NCBI RefSeq assembly: GCF_012275375.1
Contig: NZ_JAAZQJ010000006.1
Location: 124,001-188,000, forward strand
DNA from: Dyella sp. SG609
GTDB taxonomy: Bacteria; Pseudomonadota; Gammaproteobacteria; Xanthomonadales; Rhodanobacteraceae
DNA: 64,000 nucleotides
Reading direction: 5' to 3'
Below the pieces are notes generated by a model. The model worked only from the letters and a program-made list of their open reading frames with translations, had not been told where the DNA came from and searched no databases. Below, in pieces: positions 1 through 9,100 of the stretch. Each line of letters starts with the position of its first letter. Position 1 is the first letter of the stretch. The translations under genes were made by a program, and so were the position numbers.

Positions 1-1416
1 GTGGCGGACGAAGCCGCGGCGCTCGATACGCAATGCACCGGCCATCTGCTCGACTTCCTGCTGGCCACCGAAGACGAACGCTGGAAGGCGCGCACGCTGG
101 ACGTCGGCGGCGATCCGCTGGCGGTGCAGCTGGACGGGCTGTCGACGGATCTGGCCGGCGCCCCCATGTTCGTGCGCGCCGAGCGCATCCAGGTCTCCAG
201 CCTGATGTTCGGCCAGCGCTTCGCCACCAACGGCTTCGGCGTGGCCCTGGTCGCGGCCACCCGGCGCTGCGAGGGCACGCCGCGCTGCCGCCTGTTCCCG
301 CCGGAAGGCGTGACCCGCACGGCAGTGGCCTGGGTCGAGGCGGATGCGCAGGGCGGCACGCCGCGCCTGGTCTTTGCCGATCCGCTGAAGCGGGGCAGCC
401 TGGCGATCGGCCCGCGCGAATACGTGCTGTCGATGGACACCACCGCGCCCTACGCGATGCTGGCCGATGCTTCCCAGCTCAAGCAGCTGGCGATCCGCAA
501 CCTGCTGGTCAACGGCCGCGACATCGGCGTGCGCGAGGGCGTGTACCTGCTGGAGGACTACGACCCCGGCAAGATCCCGGTGGTGATGCTGCACGGCCTG
601 GGCGGCAGCCCGCTGGTGTGGGCGCGCCTGACCAACCGCATCCAGGGCACGCCGGCGCTGCGCTCGCGCTACCAGGTGTGGCACGTGGTGTACCAGACCA
701 ATGCGCCGGTGCTGCTGTCGCGCCTGCGCGTGCAGGGTTTTCTCGACCGCGCCTGGGCCGCGGTGGACCCGGCCGCGCACGACGCGGCGCGCGCGCACAT
801 GGTGCTGGTCGGCCACAGCATGGGCGGCATCATCGCGCGCCTGCTCAGCGCCGACAGCGGCGACGTGCTGTGGCGCGCCGCCTTCCTGGTGCCGGAGCAG
901 CAGCTGCACGGCAATGCGGACGACATCGACACCATGCGGCGCGTGCTGCGCTTCACGCCGTATCCGGGCGTCGATACGGCGTTCTTTCTCGCCACGCCGC
1001 ATCACGGCAGTCCGGCCACCGAGGATTTCTTCGGCCGTCTCGCCCAGCATCTGGTGAAGCCGGGCGGGCCCGAGCTGGATGCGATCGCGCGGCTGGTCAA
1101 GGCCAACCCCGACGGGATCCAGCCCGACCTGCTGCGCGCCTATCGCGAACGCGGCCTCAGCAGCATCAGCTCGCTGCGGCCGGATCAACCCGTGAGCCGC
1201 GCCGCCTGGTCGCTGCTGCCGGTGGCGGGCGTGCGCTACTACACCATCGCCGGCAGCCTGCCCGGCGAGGCGGTGCCGGGCGACGGCGTGGTGCCGCTGG
1301 AAAGCAGCTTCCTGCCCGGTGCGGTGTCCACCACCACGGTGACCTCGGGGCATCGCGTATACCGCAACGACGAGGCGATCAACCTGATCGTGAAGACGCT
1401 GGGCGAATCGCCGTAA
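1..1416 (+). CDS. Alpha/beta hydrolase, lipase-like (5' end probably outside window)
   Basis: The frame is open from the first base, so the true start is probably upstream; 471 residues are visible. It is a serine hydrolase of the alpha/beta fold. HGLGG at residues 198-202 forms the oxyanion region, and GHSMGG at 271-276 is the nucleophile elbow with Ser273. Asp428 (in PGDGVVP) and His451 (in TSGHRV) are plausible partners for the triad. The roughly 190 residues before the hydrolase core have no motif I recognise; homologues with this layout are usually annotated as alpha/beta hydrolases or triacylglycerol-lipase-like proteins. The substrate is unknown. It converges on the SDR gene, with only 9 bases between the two stop codons. 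Confidence 0.8.
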   Translation: MADEAAALDTQCTGHLLDFLLATEDERWKARTLDVGGDPLAVQLDGLSTDLAGAPMFVRAERIQVSSLMFGQRFATNGFGVALVAATRRCEGTPRCRLFPPEGVTRTAVAWVEADAQGGTPRLVFADPLKRGSLAIGPREYVLSMDTTAPYAMLADASQLKQLAIRNLLVNGRDIGVREGVYLLEDYDPGKIPVVMLHGLGGSPLVWARLTNRIQGTPALRSRYQVWHVVYQTNAPVLLSRLRVQGFLDRAWAAVDPAAHDAARAHMVLVGHSMGGIIARLLSADSGDVLWRAAFLVPEQQLHGNADDIDTMRRVLRFTPYPGVDTAFFLATPHHGSPATEDFFGRLAQHLVKPGGPELDAIARLVKANPDGIQPDLLRAYRERGLSSISSLRPDQPVSRAAWSLLPVAGVRYYTIAGSLPGEAVPGDGVVPLESSFLPGAVSTTTVTSGHRVYRNDEAINLIVKTLGESP

Positions 1417-1425
1417 CGCTGCGCT

Positions 1426-2175
1426 TTACAGCTGGCTCATGCCGCCGTCGACCACGATCTCGGTGCCGACGATAAAGGCCGATTCCGGCGCGGCCAGATG
1501 CAGCACGGTCGAAGCCAGTTCCTCCGAGGTGCCGAAGCGGCCCAGCGGCACCTGGTTCTGGATCTGCGCGGCGGTGCTCTCCAGCGTGGCGGCATCCAGG
1601 CCCAGCTTGCCGTACAGCGGCGTGCCGATCGGGCCGGGGCTGATCACATTGACGCGGATGCCCTGCGCCAGCAGTTCGCCCGACAGCGTCTTCGCCAGCG
1701 AGATCAGCGCGGCCTTGCTGGCGGCATACACCGACGAGGCCGGCATGCCGATATGCGCATTGATCGAGCCGTTCAGCACGATGGACGCGCCGCGGTTCAG
1801 CAGCGGCAGCAGCGCCTGGATCTGGAAATACGCGCCCTTGACGTTGATGTCGAACATCTCGTCCCAGAAGCTTTCCTGCACCTCGGCAAACGCAGCGAAG
1901 CGCGCGATGCCGGCGTTGATGAAGACCGCATCCAGGCGGACGGCTTGCCCGGCCAGCGTAGCGGCGAGCTGGCGCGCGGCGGCGACGTTGCCCGCGTCGT
2001 TGCGTACGGCCAAGGTGCCATCGCCGATCTCGGCGGCGGCCCGTTCCAGCGCGGCCGCGTCGCGGCCGGTAATGACCACGCGCGCGCCTTCGGCGGCGAA
2101 GGCTTTCGCGGCGGCGAGGCCGATGCCGCTGCTGCCGCCGGTGACGAGAACGGTCTGGTGGGCGAAACGATTCAT
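1426..2175 (-). CDS. SDR family oxidoreductase
   Basis: A 249-residue classical short-chain dehydrogenase/reductase, an NAD(P)-dependent oxidoreductase whose substrate cannot be read from the sequence. The cofactor motif TGGSSGIG is at residues 12-19, NAG at 87-89, the catalytic Ser at 137, and YxxxK at Tyr150/Lys154. The C terminus DGGMSQL is typical of the family. Length is normal. It is transcribed divergently from the LysR gene at 2320, with a perfect palindrome between them, so that regulator very likely controls it. Confidence 0.92.
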   Translation of the reverse strand: MNRFAHQTVLVTGGSSGIGLAAAKAFAAEGARVVITGRDAAALERAAAEIGDGTLAVRNDAGNVAAARQLAATLAGQAVRLDAVFINAGIARFAAFAEVQESFWDEMFDINVKGAYFQIQALLPLLNRGASIVLNGSINAHIGMPASSVYAASKAALISLAKTLSGELLAQGIRVNVISPGPIGTPLYGKLGLDAATLESTAAQIQNQVPLGRFGTSEELASTVLHLAAPESAFIVGTEIVVDGGMSQL

Positions 2176-2259
2176 GGCGTGTCTCCAGTGAGTGGGTGTT
2201 CAACTGGAACAGATGCTGCGCCTGCGGCCCGCCGGTGCCGTGCCGGCGCTTCGACGGAA

Positions 2260-2280
2260 ACGTTCGACGGCATCGAACGT
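2260..2280. promoter_or_regulatory. Probable LysR-type operator between SDR and LysR genes
   Basis: A perfect 8-bp inverted repeat, ACGTTCGA / TCGAACGT, separated by 5 bases. It contains the T-N11-A core typical of LysR-family binding sites (TTCGA-N5-TCGAA). It lies in the divergent intergenic region, about 40 bases before the regulator start and 85 bases before the SDR start, where an autoregulated LysR would bind. Confidence 0.7.
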
Positions 2281-2319
2281 GTTGCCGTAGCATCGCTGCG
2301 CACCGCAAGGGGAGACGCC

Positions 2320-3243
2320 ATGCTGTCGGACGACGAACTGGCCCTGCTGGAAGCCATCCGCGAAAGCGGCAGCCTGTCGCGTGCGGCGGCGCGGCTGGGC
2401 AAGGCGCCTTCCACCGTGTCGCATGCGGCACGCCAGCTGGAAGCGCGCTTCGACGCGCTGCTGTTCGACCGCCGCCGCTACCGCCTGCAGCTGACGGTTG
2501 CCGGCCAGTTGCTGGCGCAGGAAGCGGCTCGGCTGGCGCTGGAAAGCGCGCGCCTGGGCCGGCGCGTGAAGCAGGTGGCCAGCGGCTGGGAAGACCGGCT
2601 GTGGATCGTCACCGACGAGCTGCTGGAATTCGCCACCCTGCTGCCGGTGATCCGCGCCTTCGATGCACTGGCCTCGGGCGTGAGCCTGCGTGTCACCCAC
2701 GAAGTGCTGGGCGGCACCTGGGAAGCCCTGCGCGACGGCCGCGCCGACGTGGTGGTCGGCGCCACCAACGAGCCGCCGTCGATGCCGAACCTGCAATGGC
2801 GCGAACTCGGTGCGCTGGAATGGGTGTTCGCCGTGTCGCCGCGGCACCCGCTGGCGAAGGCCAAGGAACCCTTGGCACGCGAAGCGATCCAGGCCCACCG
2901 CGCCGTGGTGGTGGCCGACACCTCGCGCCAGTCGGCCGGGCGTGCCTACGGCCTGCAGGGCGGCCAGCCGGTGCTGGCCGTGCCCAGCATGCAGGCCAAG
3001 ATCCTGGCCCAGCGCGACGGGCTGGGCGTGGGCTGGCTGCCGAAGCAGCGCGTGGCTTCGCTGCTCCGGCGCGGCGAGCTGGTGGCCCGGCGCACCGCCG
3101 ATCCGCGCGAGCCGAACACGCTCTACGTCGCCTGGCGCGGCGACCACGAAGGCCGCGCCGTGGCCTGGTGGCTGGAGCAGTTCGCGCAGCCGCGGCTGGC
3201 AAAGCGGCTGGTCGACGGGGTGGACGCGTTCGCCGAAGGCTGA
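2320..3243 (+). CDS. LysR family transcriptional regulator
   Basis: A 307-residue LysR-type regulator. The N-terminal winged helix-turn-helix spans about residues 1-60, with SLSRAAARLGKAPSTVSHA as the recognition region. A periplasmic-binding-protein-like effector domain follows from about residue 90. The reading frame stays open far upstream, but the ATG at 2320 is preceded by AAGGGGAGA at a proper distance and puts the HTH at the usual position. The divergent SDR gene and the palindrome at 2260-2280 suggest it controls that oxidoreductase. The effector is unknown. Confidence 0.9.
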   Translation: MLSDDELALLEAIRESGSLSRAAARLGKAPSTVSHAARQLEARFDALLFDRRRYRLQLTVAGQLLAQEAARLALESARLGRRVKQVASGWEDRLWIVTDELLEFATLLPVIRAFDALASGVSLRVTHEVLGGTWEALRDGRADVVVGATNEPPSMPNLQWRELGALEWVFAVSPRHPLAKAKEPLAREAIQAHRAVVVADTSRQSAGRAYGLQGGQPVLAVPSMQAKILAQRDGLGVGWLPKQRVASLLRRGELVARRTADPREPNTLYVAWRGDHEGRAVAWWLEQFAQPRLAKRLVDGVDAFAEG

Positions 3244-3298
3244 TGCCACCCAGGCAACCTTTCCCGGCCGCCACGGTACCCACAGCCAGCCGACGTCC

Positions 3299-3958
3299 AT
3301 GGGTCGCCGCCGCGAGGCCATCGATCACGTGCATACCGGGGCGCAGTACCACCAGCGGTTCATGTCTTCCCCGCGCGACCTGGCGGTGCGCGAGAGGTTT
3401 CAGCGGATGGCGCTGGGCCTGCTGGCCACCGGTGACGACATCCTGGATTTCGGCGCCGGTACCGGTATCGACGCGAAAGCCTACGCCGCGCACGGGCACC
3501 GGACCTTCGTCTACGAACCCGCGGAGCCGATGCGTGAGTATCTGCACATCCATTGCCGCGACGAGCTCGCCGGCGGAAGCGTGATCGAACTCGGCTCATC
3601 GCTGGGCTGCAAGGTGCGGGCGGTCACCGCCAACTTTGCCGTGTTCAATCATTTCGCCGATCACACGGCGCTGTTCGCGCAGTTGTCGGGCGTGCTGGGC
3701 GAAGGCGGCTTCGTGCTGGCGAACATGCTCAATCCTTATTACCTGGGCGACGCGCGCTACGGCTGGTGGCGCCGGAATCTGCCGAAGCTGTTGCGCCATG
3801 GCCGCTATACCTTCGATACCGCCAGCGGCGTGCACCGGTTTGCGCCGGGCGTGGTGGCGCGCGCGGCGGCGCCGTATTTCCGGCTGGAACGGCTCGCGCC
3901 GCGCGGTCCGGGGATGCTGGTGAAGCTGTATATGTTTTTGCTGTTCCGGCGCGTCTGA
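3299..3958 (+). CDS. Class I SAM-dependent methyltransferase
   Basis: A 219-residue protein with the SAM-binding motif I DILDFGAGTG at about residues 47-56 and an acidic residue at the end of the next strand (VYEPAEPM). The C-terminal half has YTFDTASGVHRF, a layout seen in small-molecule or lipid methyltransferases of surface-polysaccharide loci. The start at 3299 is chosen because the methyltransferase fold begins there; the open frame upstream overlaps the LysR gene. The next gene begins one base after the stop codon, so the two are probably co-transcribed. The substrate is unknown. Confidence 0.78.
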   Translation: MGRRREAIDHVHTGAQYHQRFMSSPRDLAVRERFQRMALGLLATGDDILDFGAGTGIDAKAYAAHGHRTFVYEPAEPMREYLHIHCRDELAGGSVIELGSSLGCKVRAVTANFAVFNHFADHTALFAQLSGVLGEGGFVLANMLNPYYLGDARYGWWRRNLPKLLRHGRYTFDTASGVHRFAPGVVARAAAPYFRLERLAPRGPGMLVKLYMFLLFRRV

Positions 3959-3959
3959 G

Positions 3960-4883
3960 ATGTGGAAGGACTGGGTCAGGCCGTTCGTACGCCCCTTGCC
4001 GCAGTGGTCGGCGGTGGGCGTGGTGCCGGCAGCGCCGCTGGTGACGGCGGCGCTGCGCTGGGATGGACAGGCGGTGGACGTGACGGCGGATCACACCGTG
4101 GCGTCGCTGCATCCGCTGACCATCGCCAGCAGCGTCGACGGCGGCGCGCGTCCTGTTCTCGAATACCGCGACGGCGCGAGCGGGCGCCTGCTCGGCAGGC
4201 TGCAGCTGGTCCGCGACAGTTCGCTGGCCGCCGGGGTGGCGCCGTTGGCGTTCTATCGCGTCGAAGCCGGTGAGCATCGTTGCCTCGCCTGGCCGCTGCG
4301 TCCGTGGAATGCGTGGCTGCAGAACCGCGGCATGGCAAAGCATGCGGCGTCGAATCACCTGAACATGCCGCCGGCCGCCGCGCAGCAGTTGATGATCGCG
4401 TATCTGTGTCCGAGGCCGGTGGTGCTGGTTTCGGTGGCGGCGGAGGAGCACCGCAATATCTTTCCCATGGACCTGATCGGGCCGCTGGAGCGCAGCGGCT
4501 TGTACTCGCTGGCGCTGCGCAGCACCAATGTGTCGGAACCGGTGCTGCGCGACGTGCGCAAGGTGGCGCTGTCGCATGTTCCGGCCGCCATGAAGGGCAT
4601 GGTCTACAAGCTCGCCGTGCATCACCGGCAGCCGCCGCAGGATTGGAACGGCTTGCCGCTGCCCATGCGGCCGTCCAGGGAATTCGGCATTCCTGTGGTG
4701 GCCGGGGCGCTGCGCATCCAGGAGCTGGCGCTCGTGCACAGCCAGATCATCGGTTCGCACACCTTCTTCCTTGCGCGCACCATCAGCAGCGAGGACCGCG
4801 AAGAAGCCGCCCAGCTGCATCACACCGCGGGTTTTCACCAGGCCTACCGGCGCCGGCGGCACCAAGCCTTGCCGGAGGCATAG
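3960..4883 (+). CDS. Flavin reductase-like (FMN-binding split barrel) protein
   Basis: 307 residues. The segment from about residue 137 to 270 resembles the flavin reductase-like / DIM6-NTAB family: RPVVLVSV, then NIFPMDLIG, SLALRSTN and VALSHVP, the order of conserved blocks in that split barrel. The first 110 residues look like an additional small beta-rich domain. It would bind FMN and take part in a redox step whose partner is not visible. It follows the methyltransferase by one base and is followed at once by an acyltransferase pseudogene, so the three once formed an operon, perhaps for modification of a surface or secondary metabolite. Confidence 0.65.
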   Translation: MWKDWVRPFVRPLPQWSAVGVVPAAPLVTAALRWDGQAVDVTADHTVASLHPLTIASSVDGGARPVLEYRDGASGRLLGRLQLVRDSSLAAGVAPLAFYRVEAGEHRCLAWPLRPWNAWLQNRGMAKHAASNHLNMPPAAAQQLMIAYLCPRPVVLVSVAAEEHRNIFPMDLIGPLERSGLYSLALRSTNVSEPVLRDVRKVALSHVPAAMKGMVYKLAVHHRQPPQDWNGLPLPMRPSREFGIPVVAGALRIQELALVHSQIIGSHTFFLARTISSEDREEAAQLHHTAGFHQAYRRRRHQALPEA

Positions 4884-4886
4884 CGT

Positions 4887-5975
4887 GTGGATGGCATCGC
4901 GCGGACGGGCACCCAGAAGCCAGCTTGGATCCAGGCGTTGCGCGGTGTCGCCGCGTTCATGGTGGTGATGGTTCACAGCTGCAGCATGTGGACGGGCACG
5001 GCGATAGGCAGGGCGGTCGCCCATCAGGTGCTTCTGCCGATGGCGATGGGCGTGGATCTGTTCTTCATCATCAGCCGCTTCCTGATGGTATGGGCCACGC
5101 GCGATTTCGATGGAAGTAAGGCTTACGCCTGGCAATTCCTGGTCAAGTGCTTTGCCATGATCTGGCCCTTGCTGGCTGTGATGACGCCCGTGGCTCTGGT
5201 GGTGGAACACGCTACGGCAGACTGCTCGATCGCACGCTGGTGCTTTCGTATCTGGAAGGACTCGCCTTTGTGCCGCACGATCCCGCCGCATCCGGCATCT
5301 ATTTCAGCATGGCCGTGGGCGTGGCCTGGACGCTGTGCTTCGAGTGGTATTTCTATCTGGTGTTCGGGGCGGCGATGTTGTTCGGGCGGTGGCGCTACCT
5401 GACCATGGCCGCATGGTTCGCCTTGACCTTGCTGGCGATCTCGCTGTACCGCAGCGGCTACACACTGCATATGGGAGAGCAGCCGGTGGTGGCGTTGCTT
5501 TATGGTTCGCGCATCGATATCCGTTCCGTAGCGAAGATCATCCGCGATGACGGCAGTCGGCTTGGCGATGCTGTGGATCGCCTGGCAGCCGCTGCACATT
5601 GTGAATTTCTTCGGTCCGCAAGGCTGGGGCGCGCCGCTGGCGATCGAGTTCGCCGGCATCGCGCTGCTGGCCGGGACCGACCCGATTCGGGTTCCGCGCT
5701 GGAGCGTATGGATGGGTGGTATCTCGTACTCGCTCTAGCTGGTGTATGTGTATGTGTTCGAGCTGCTGCAGCGTGTGGCTGCCGCGATGCCATTGGATCA
5801 TCTGGCATTTGAAATTGTGTTGTTCGCTATGCGTCAGGTAATTGCGATGATCTGCGCTGGGGTGCTGTTCCGCTTGGTGGAAACACCACTTTCCATATGG
5901 GGGCATAAGCGATTGCCGCGGCTCTGCCTGGTGGAAAGAGGCAGCGCGGCGAGCTTGCCGATCGGCTCATCCTAG
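4887..5975 (+). pseudogene. Acyltransferase family 3 (O-acetyltransferase) pseudogene
   Basis: Three frame segments together make one membrane acyltransferase-3 protein. The first (from 4887) carries IQALRGVAAFMVVMVHS and MGVDLFFIISRFLMVW, where intact relatives have FFVISGF. Near 5205 the match moves to another frame (VLSYLEGLAFVPHDPAA, then AWTLCFEWYFYLVFG). Near 5530-5547 it returns to the first frame (LAMLWIAWQPLHIVNFFG), which meets a TAG at 5736-5738 in the middle of YSL-LVYVYVFELL before continuing to 5975. There are thus two frameshifts and one nonsense codon. An intact version would O-acylate a sugar at the inner membrane. Loss of function is very likely unless the defects are sequencing errors. 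Confidence 0.82.
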
Positions 5976-6124
5976 GCGCAGATATGGCTCCGGCCAAATC
6001 AATCGAGTACTCCGATCGCCATTCGATAGAAAGTGAAATTTATGTGAATTTTGTTGCGTACTTTGCAGTGCTACCCGCTTCATTCGAATGGTTCAAGCGA
6101 CCCCTATCACGATTTCACTAGCCG

Positions 6125-6153
6125 CTGCCGTTTTGTCCGCAGAGCGTTATAGT
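6125..6153 (+). promoter_or_regulatory. Weak candidate promoter for the helicase-nuclease gene
   Basis: A TATAGT -10-like hexamer at 6148-6153 with CTGCCG seventeen bases upstream. It lies 30 bases before the start codon and just before a strong AAAGGAGG ribosome binding site at 6165-6172. The -35 match is poor. Confidence 0.35.
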
Positions 6154-6182
6154 CTTCTTCGTCGAAAGGAGGCCTTCGAGTA

Positions 6183-9100
6183 ATGGGAAGGCAAAAGGAC
6201 GGGGGATTCATGGAACCAGTGCATGGGCAGGCCGCGTCCGCGGTCGGTGAAGAGCAGTCCATTTTTCAGAGCAATTTGCCGCTTGCAGAGAAGCTAGAGC
6301 GAGCTCGCGTCGAGTTGCTTGATTTATCAGCGCGCAACCGTTTGCTTAGTATGCCCCGGGGTGCTCGAGGTGGCCGCTCCATCGAAGTCATCGATGAGAA
6401 AGCCGGCGAGATATTCCGCTTGCTAGTCCGAGAAGGAAAGACGTTTACCTTCGTGGCGGGGCGTGCCGCAGAAATCAAGGACAAGGCGCCTGAAAGTGCG
6501 GACGGAATCTCCGCAGAAGCCGCTTCGGACAAAATGCCGATCGAGCCCGACGAGATCGAGGAACTCGCGCAACCTGACGATGATAGTACGGACGAGCGGG
6601 GTGTTTTGCGTCGGCACGCCGATACGCGTCTGCAAACGCGCTTGACCAGCAAGGGACTCCAAAAGCGCCTCCTGGAACTCTACCTGGATGCGCGCACGTT
6701 AGAGGAAGAGCAGGGTGTCAATGTGCTGTTCCTGGCAATCGGTGCCTTGAAGTGGGTCGATCCCAATAACGCAGAGAACGTTCGTTATGCGCCGCTGCTA
6801 TTGATTCCAGTGCAGCTCGATCGCGGCAACGCTGGTGAGCGCTTCAATCTGAAGGTCAGGCAGGAGGATTTTGCGTCCAACTTGTCGCTCGAGGCTTATC
6901 TCGACCGGGTGCACGCCCTGCGCATGCCGGCCTTTGAGGCAAGCGATACGTTTGACCCGCTCGATTACATGGAGCAGGTACGAAAGAGCATCGAGACGAA
7001 GGAGACATGGGAGGTATTGCCCGACCATATGTCGGTGGGGTTTTTCTCCTTCGCGAAATTCTTGATGTATCGAGACCTCGATCAAGCGGTCTGGCCCAAG
7101 GGGGCCACGATAGGCGACCATCCGCTGGTCCGCTCGCTGCTCGCGGATGGTTTTGCTGGCGGAGAGGACCTCGCACATGAAGACGCCAATATCGATGCGC
7201 TGATCCCGCCATCCGAAATGCTCCATATCCTGGATTGCGACAGCTCACAGGCGCTCGCGATTCACGAAGTACGACGGGGTAAGAACCTGGTTATCCAGGG
7301 GCCGCCGGGTACAGGTAAAAGCCAGACGATCGCAAACATCATCGCTGCAGCGGTCAAAGATGGGAAAAGCGTGCTCTTTGTGGCCGAGAAAATGGCCGCA
7401 CTGGACGTTGTGAAGCGCCGTCTTGATGACAAAGGTGTCGGTGACGCCTGCCTGGAGCTGCACAGCAATAAAGCCAACAAGCGCGCTGTATTGGATGAGC
7501 TTCGGCGCACCTGGGAATTGGGTGCGCCCAAGGTTGCGGATCCGGGAAGCTTGTTTGCGCGCCTGACCGAGGCGCGCGACAGCCTCAATGCGCACGCACG
7601 GAATCTGCATGCCGTCGATTCAACATCAGGACTATCTCCGTTCCAAGTCATTGGGCACTTGGTCCGCCTGCGTGAGCAGGGTGAACGCCCGAACGACATT
7701 CAACTGGAGAATCCGGAGCAATGGGGTAAGGATGGCTTCGTCGCGCGCCAGGATTTGTTGGCTGATTTAGCGAGCCGCGTGATCGAAATCGGTCGGCCAG
7801 CGGATCATACCTGGGTCGGCGTGGGGTTGGCTGCCATCTCGCCAATGGATGCCGAGCGTCTGGTCGCGCGTGTCCAGCAACTCCTGGACCGGGTCTTGGC
7901 GGCGCAGCAGCAGTTCGCCACGGCTGCTGAGTTACTAGAGCTCGAGCAGCCGCTGCGTTTGTCCGACGTTCCTCCCCTGGTGGAGCTGCTCCAGCGCATC
8001 GCGGTGGCGCCGAAGCTATCCGCGCAGGCCATGGGGCATGACGCTTGGCAAAGCCCCGAATCCATTCGGCATCTGCTCGAACTGGGTCAACGATATGCGG
8101 CACAGCGAGAGGCCCTGGCTGGCCGAATTGTCGAGAGTGCGTGGGATGCCGACGTCGGCGATATCCTTCAGGCCCTCACGGAGCTTCCAGAAACTTTCAG
8201 CACAGAGCAGTTCCAGCGTCTAGCCCGTATATCCGAAGAACTGCCCCGCTTGTTGGCCGAAGCCGCGGCGCTCGCTCGCCTACTGGGACGAGAGCCAGGA
8301 TCTTCGTTTGGGGATTTCCAGACGTTGGTCCGTATCGGTGAACGCGTAGCGTCGGCGCCACCTGCCAGCCCGGAAACATTCGCGTCCGATCTGTGGAACG
8401 GTGGAGTAGAACGCGCCGGAGAGGTCGCTCAAGCAGTAGCCGACTTTGAGGTTGCCAAGACCACCATCGGAGCTCAGTTGACAGAGATGGCGTGGTCCCT
8501 CAGCCTGGCCCCGGCGCGAGCCACTTTGGCGTCGCGTGGCACGAGCGTTTTTCGTTTCCTGAGTGGTGAATGGCGTGCAGCCAATCGATTGGTAGGTTCT
8601 GTTCTAGCAACGCCGAACCAGCCGCTACCTGTCGTATTGGGATTGCTGGATGCCCTGGCCAAAGGGCAGGAGGCGAAGAAGCAGATCGAAGCAGAAGACG
8701 GTTTTGGGCGCAGCGCGTTTGGTGATGACTGGCGCGGTATGCGGTCACAGTCAGCGCCGCTCTTGGCGCTGGTCGAATGGATGCGCTCGCTGAAAGGGCT
8801 GGGTGCCGAACCACGGTTGATTGCTTCGCGCAGCCCGGAGAAAGCCGAAGTGGCAGCGCGTGCCAAGCAATTGTCGGCCGTCTGTTTGCAGGTCGAGCGT
8901 GGTCTGAAAGAAGTTTGGGACGACCTTGGGGTGGCGCGGAACTCCGTGTTTGGCGACGTGGCCGCGGTGGAGCGTGCCGATGTGAGTTCGCTGCTCCGGC
9001 TCGCGGTGCGATATACGCGTGCACATTCGGCTGCAGACGCACTGATTCCCACTGGAATCGCCAATGCAGGTGATGTCCGTACTGTTTTGGCGGCGTTGGC

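Noticed and set aside
5742-5975. Separate small gene after the acyltransferase nonsense codon
   Set aside because: The frame is the same as the preceding segment and continues acyltransferase membrane segments, so it is part of the pseudogene.
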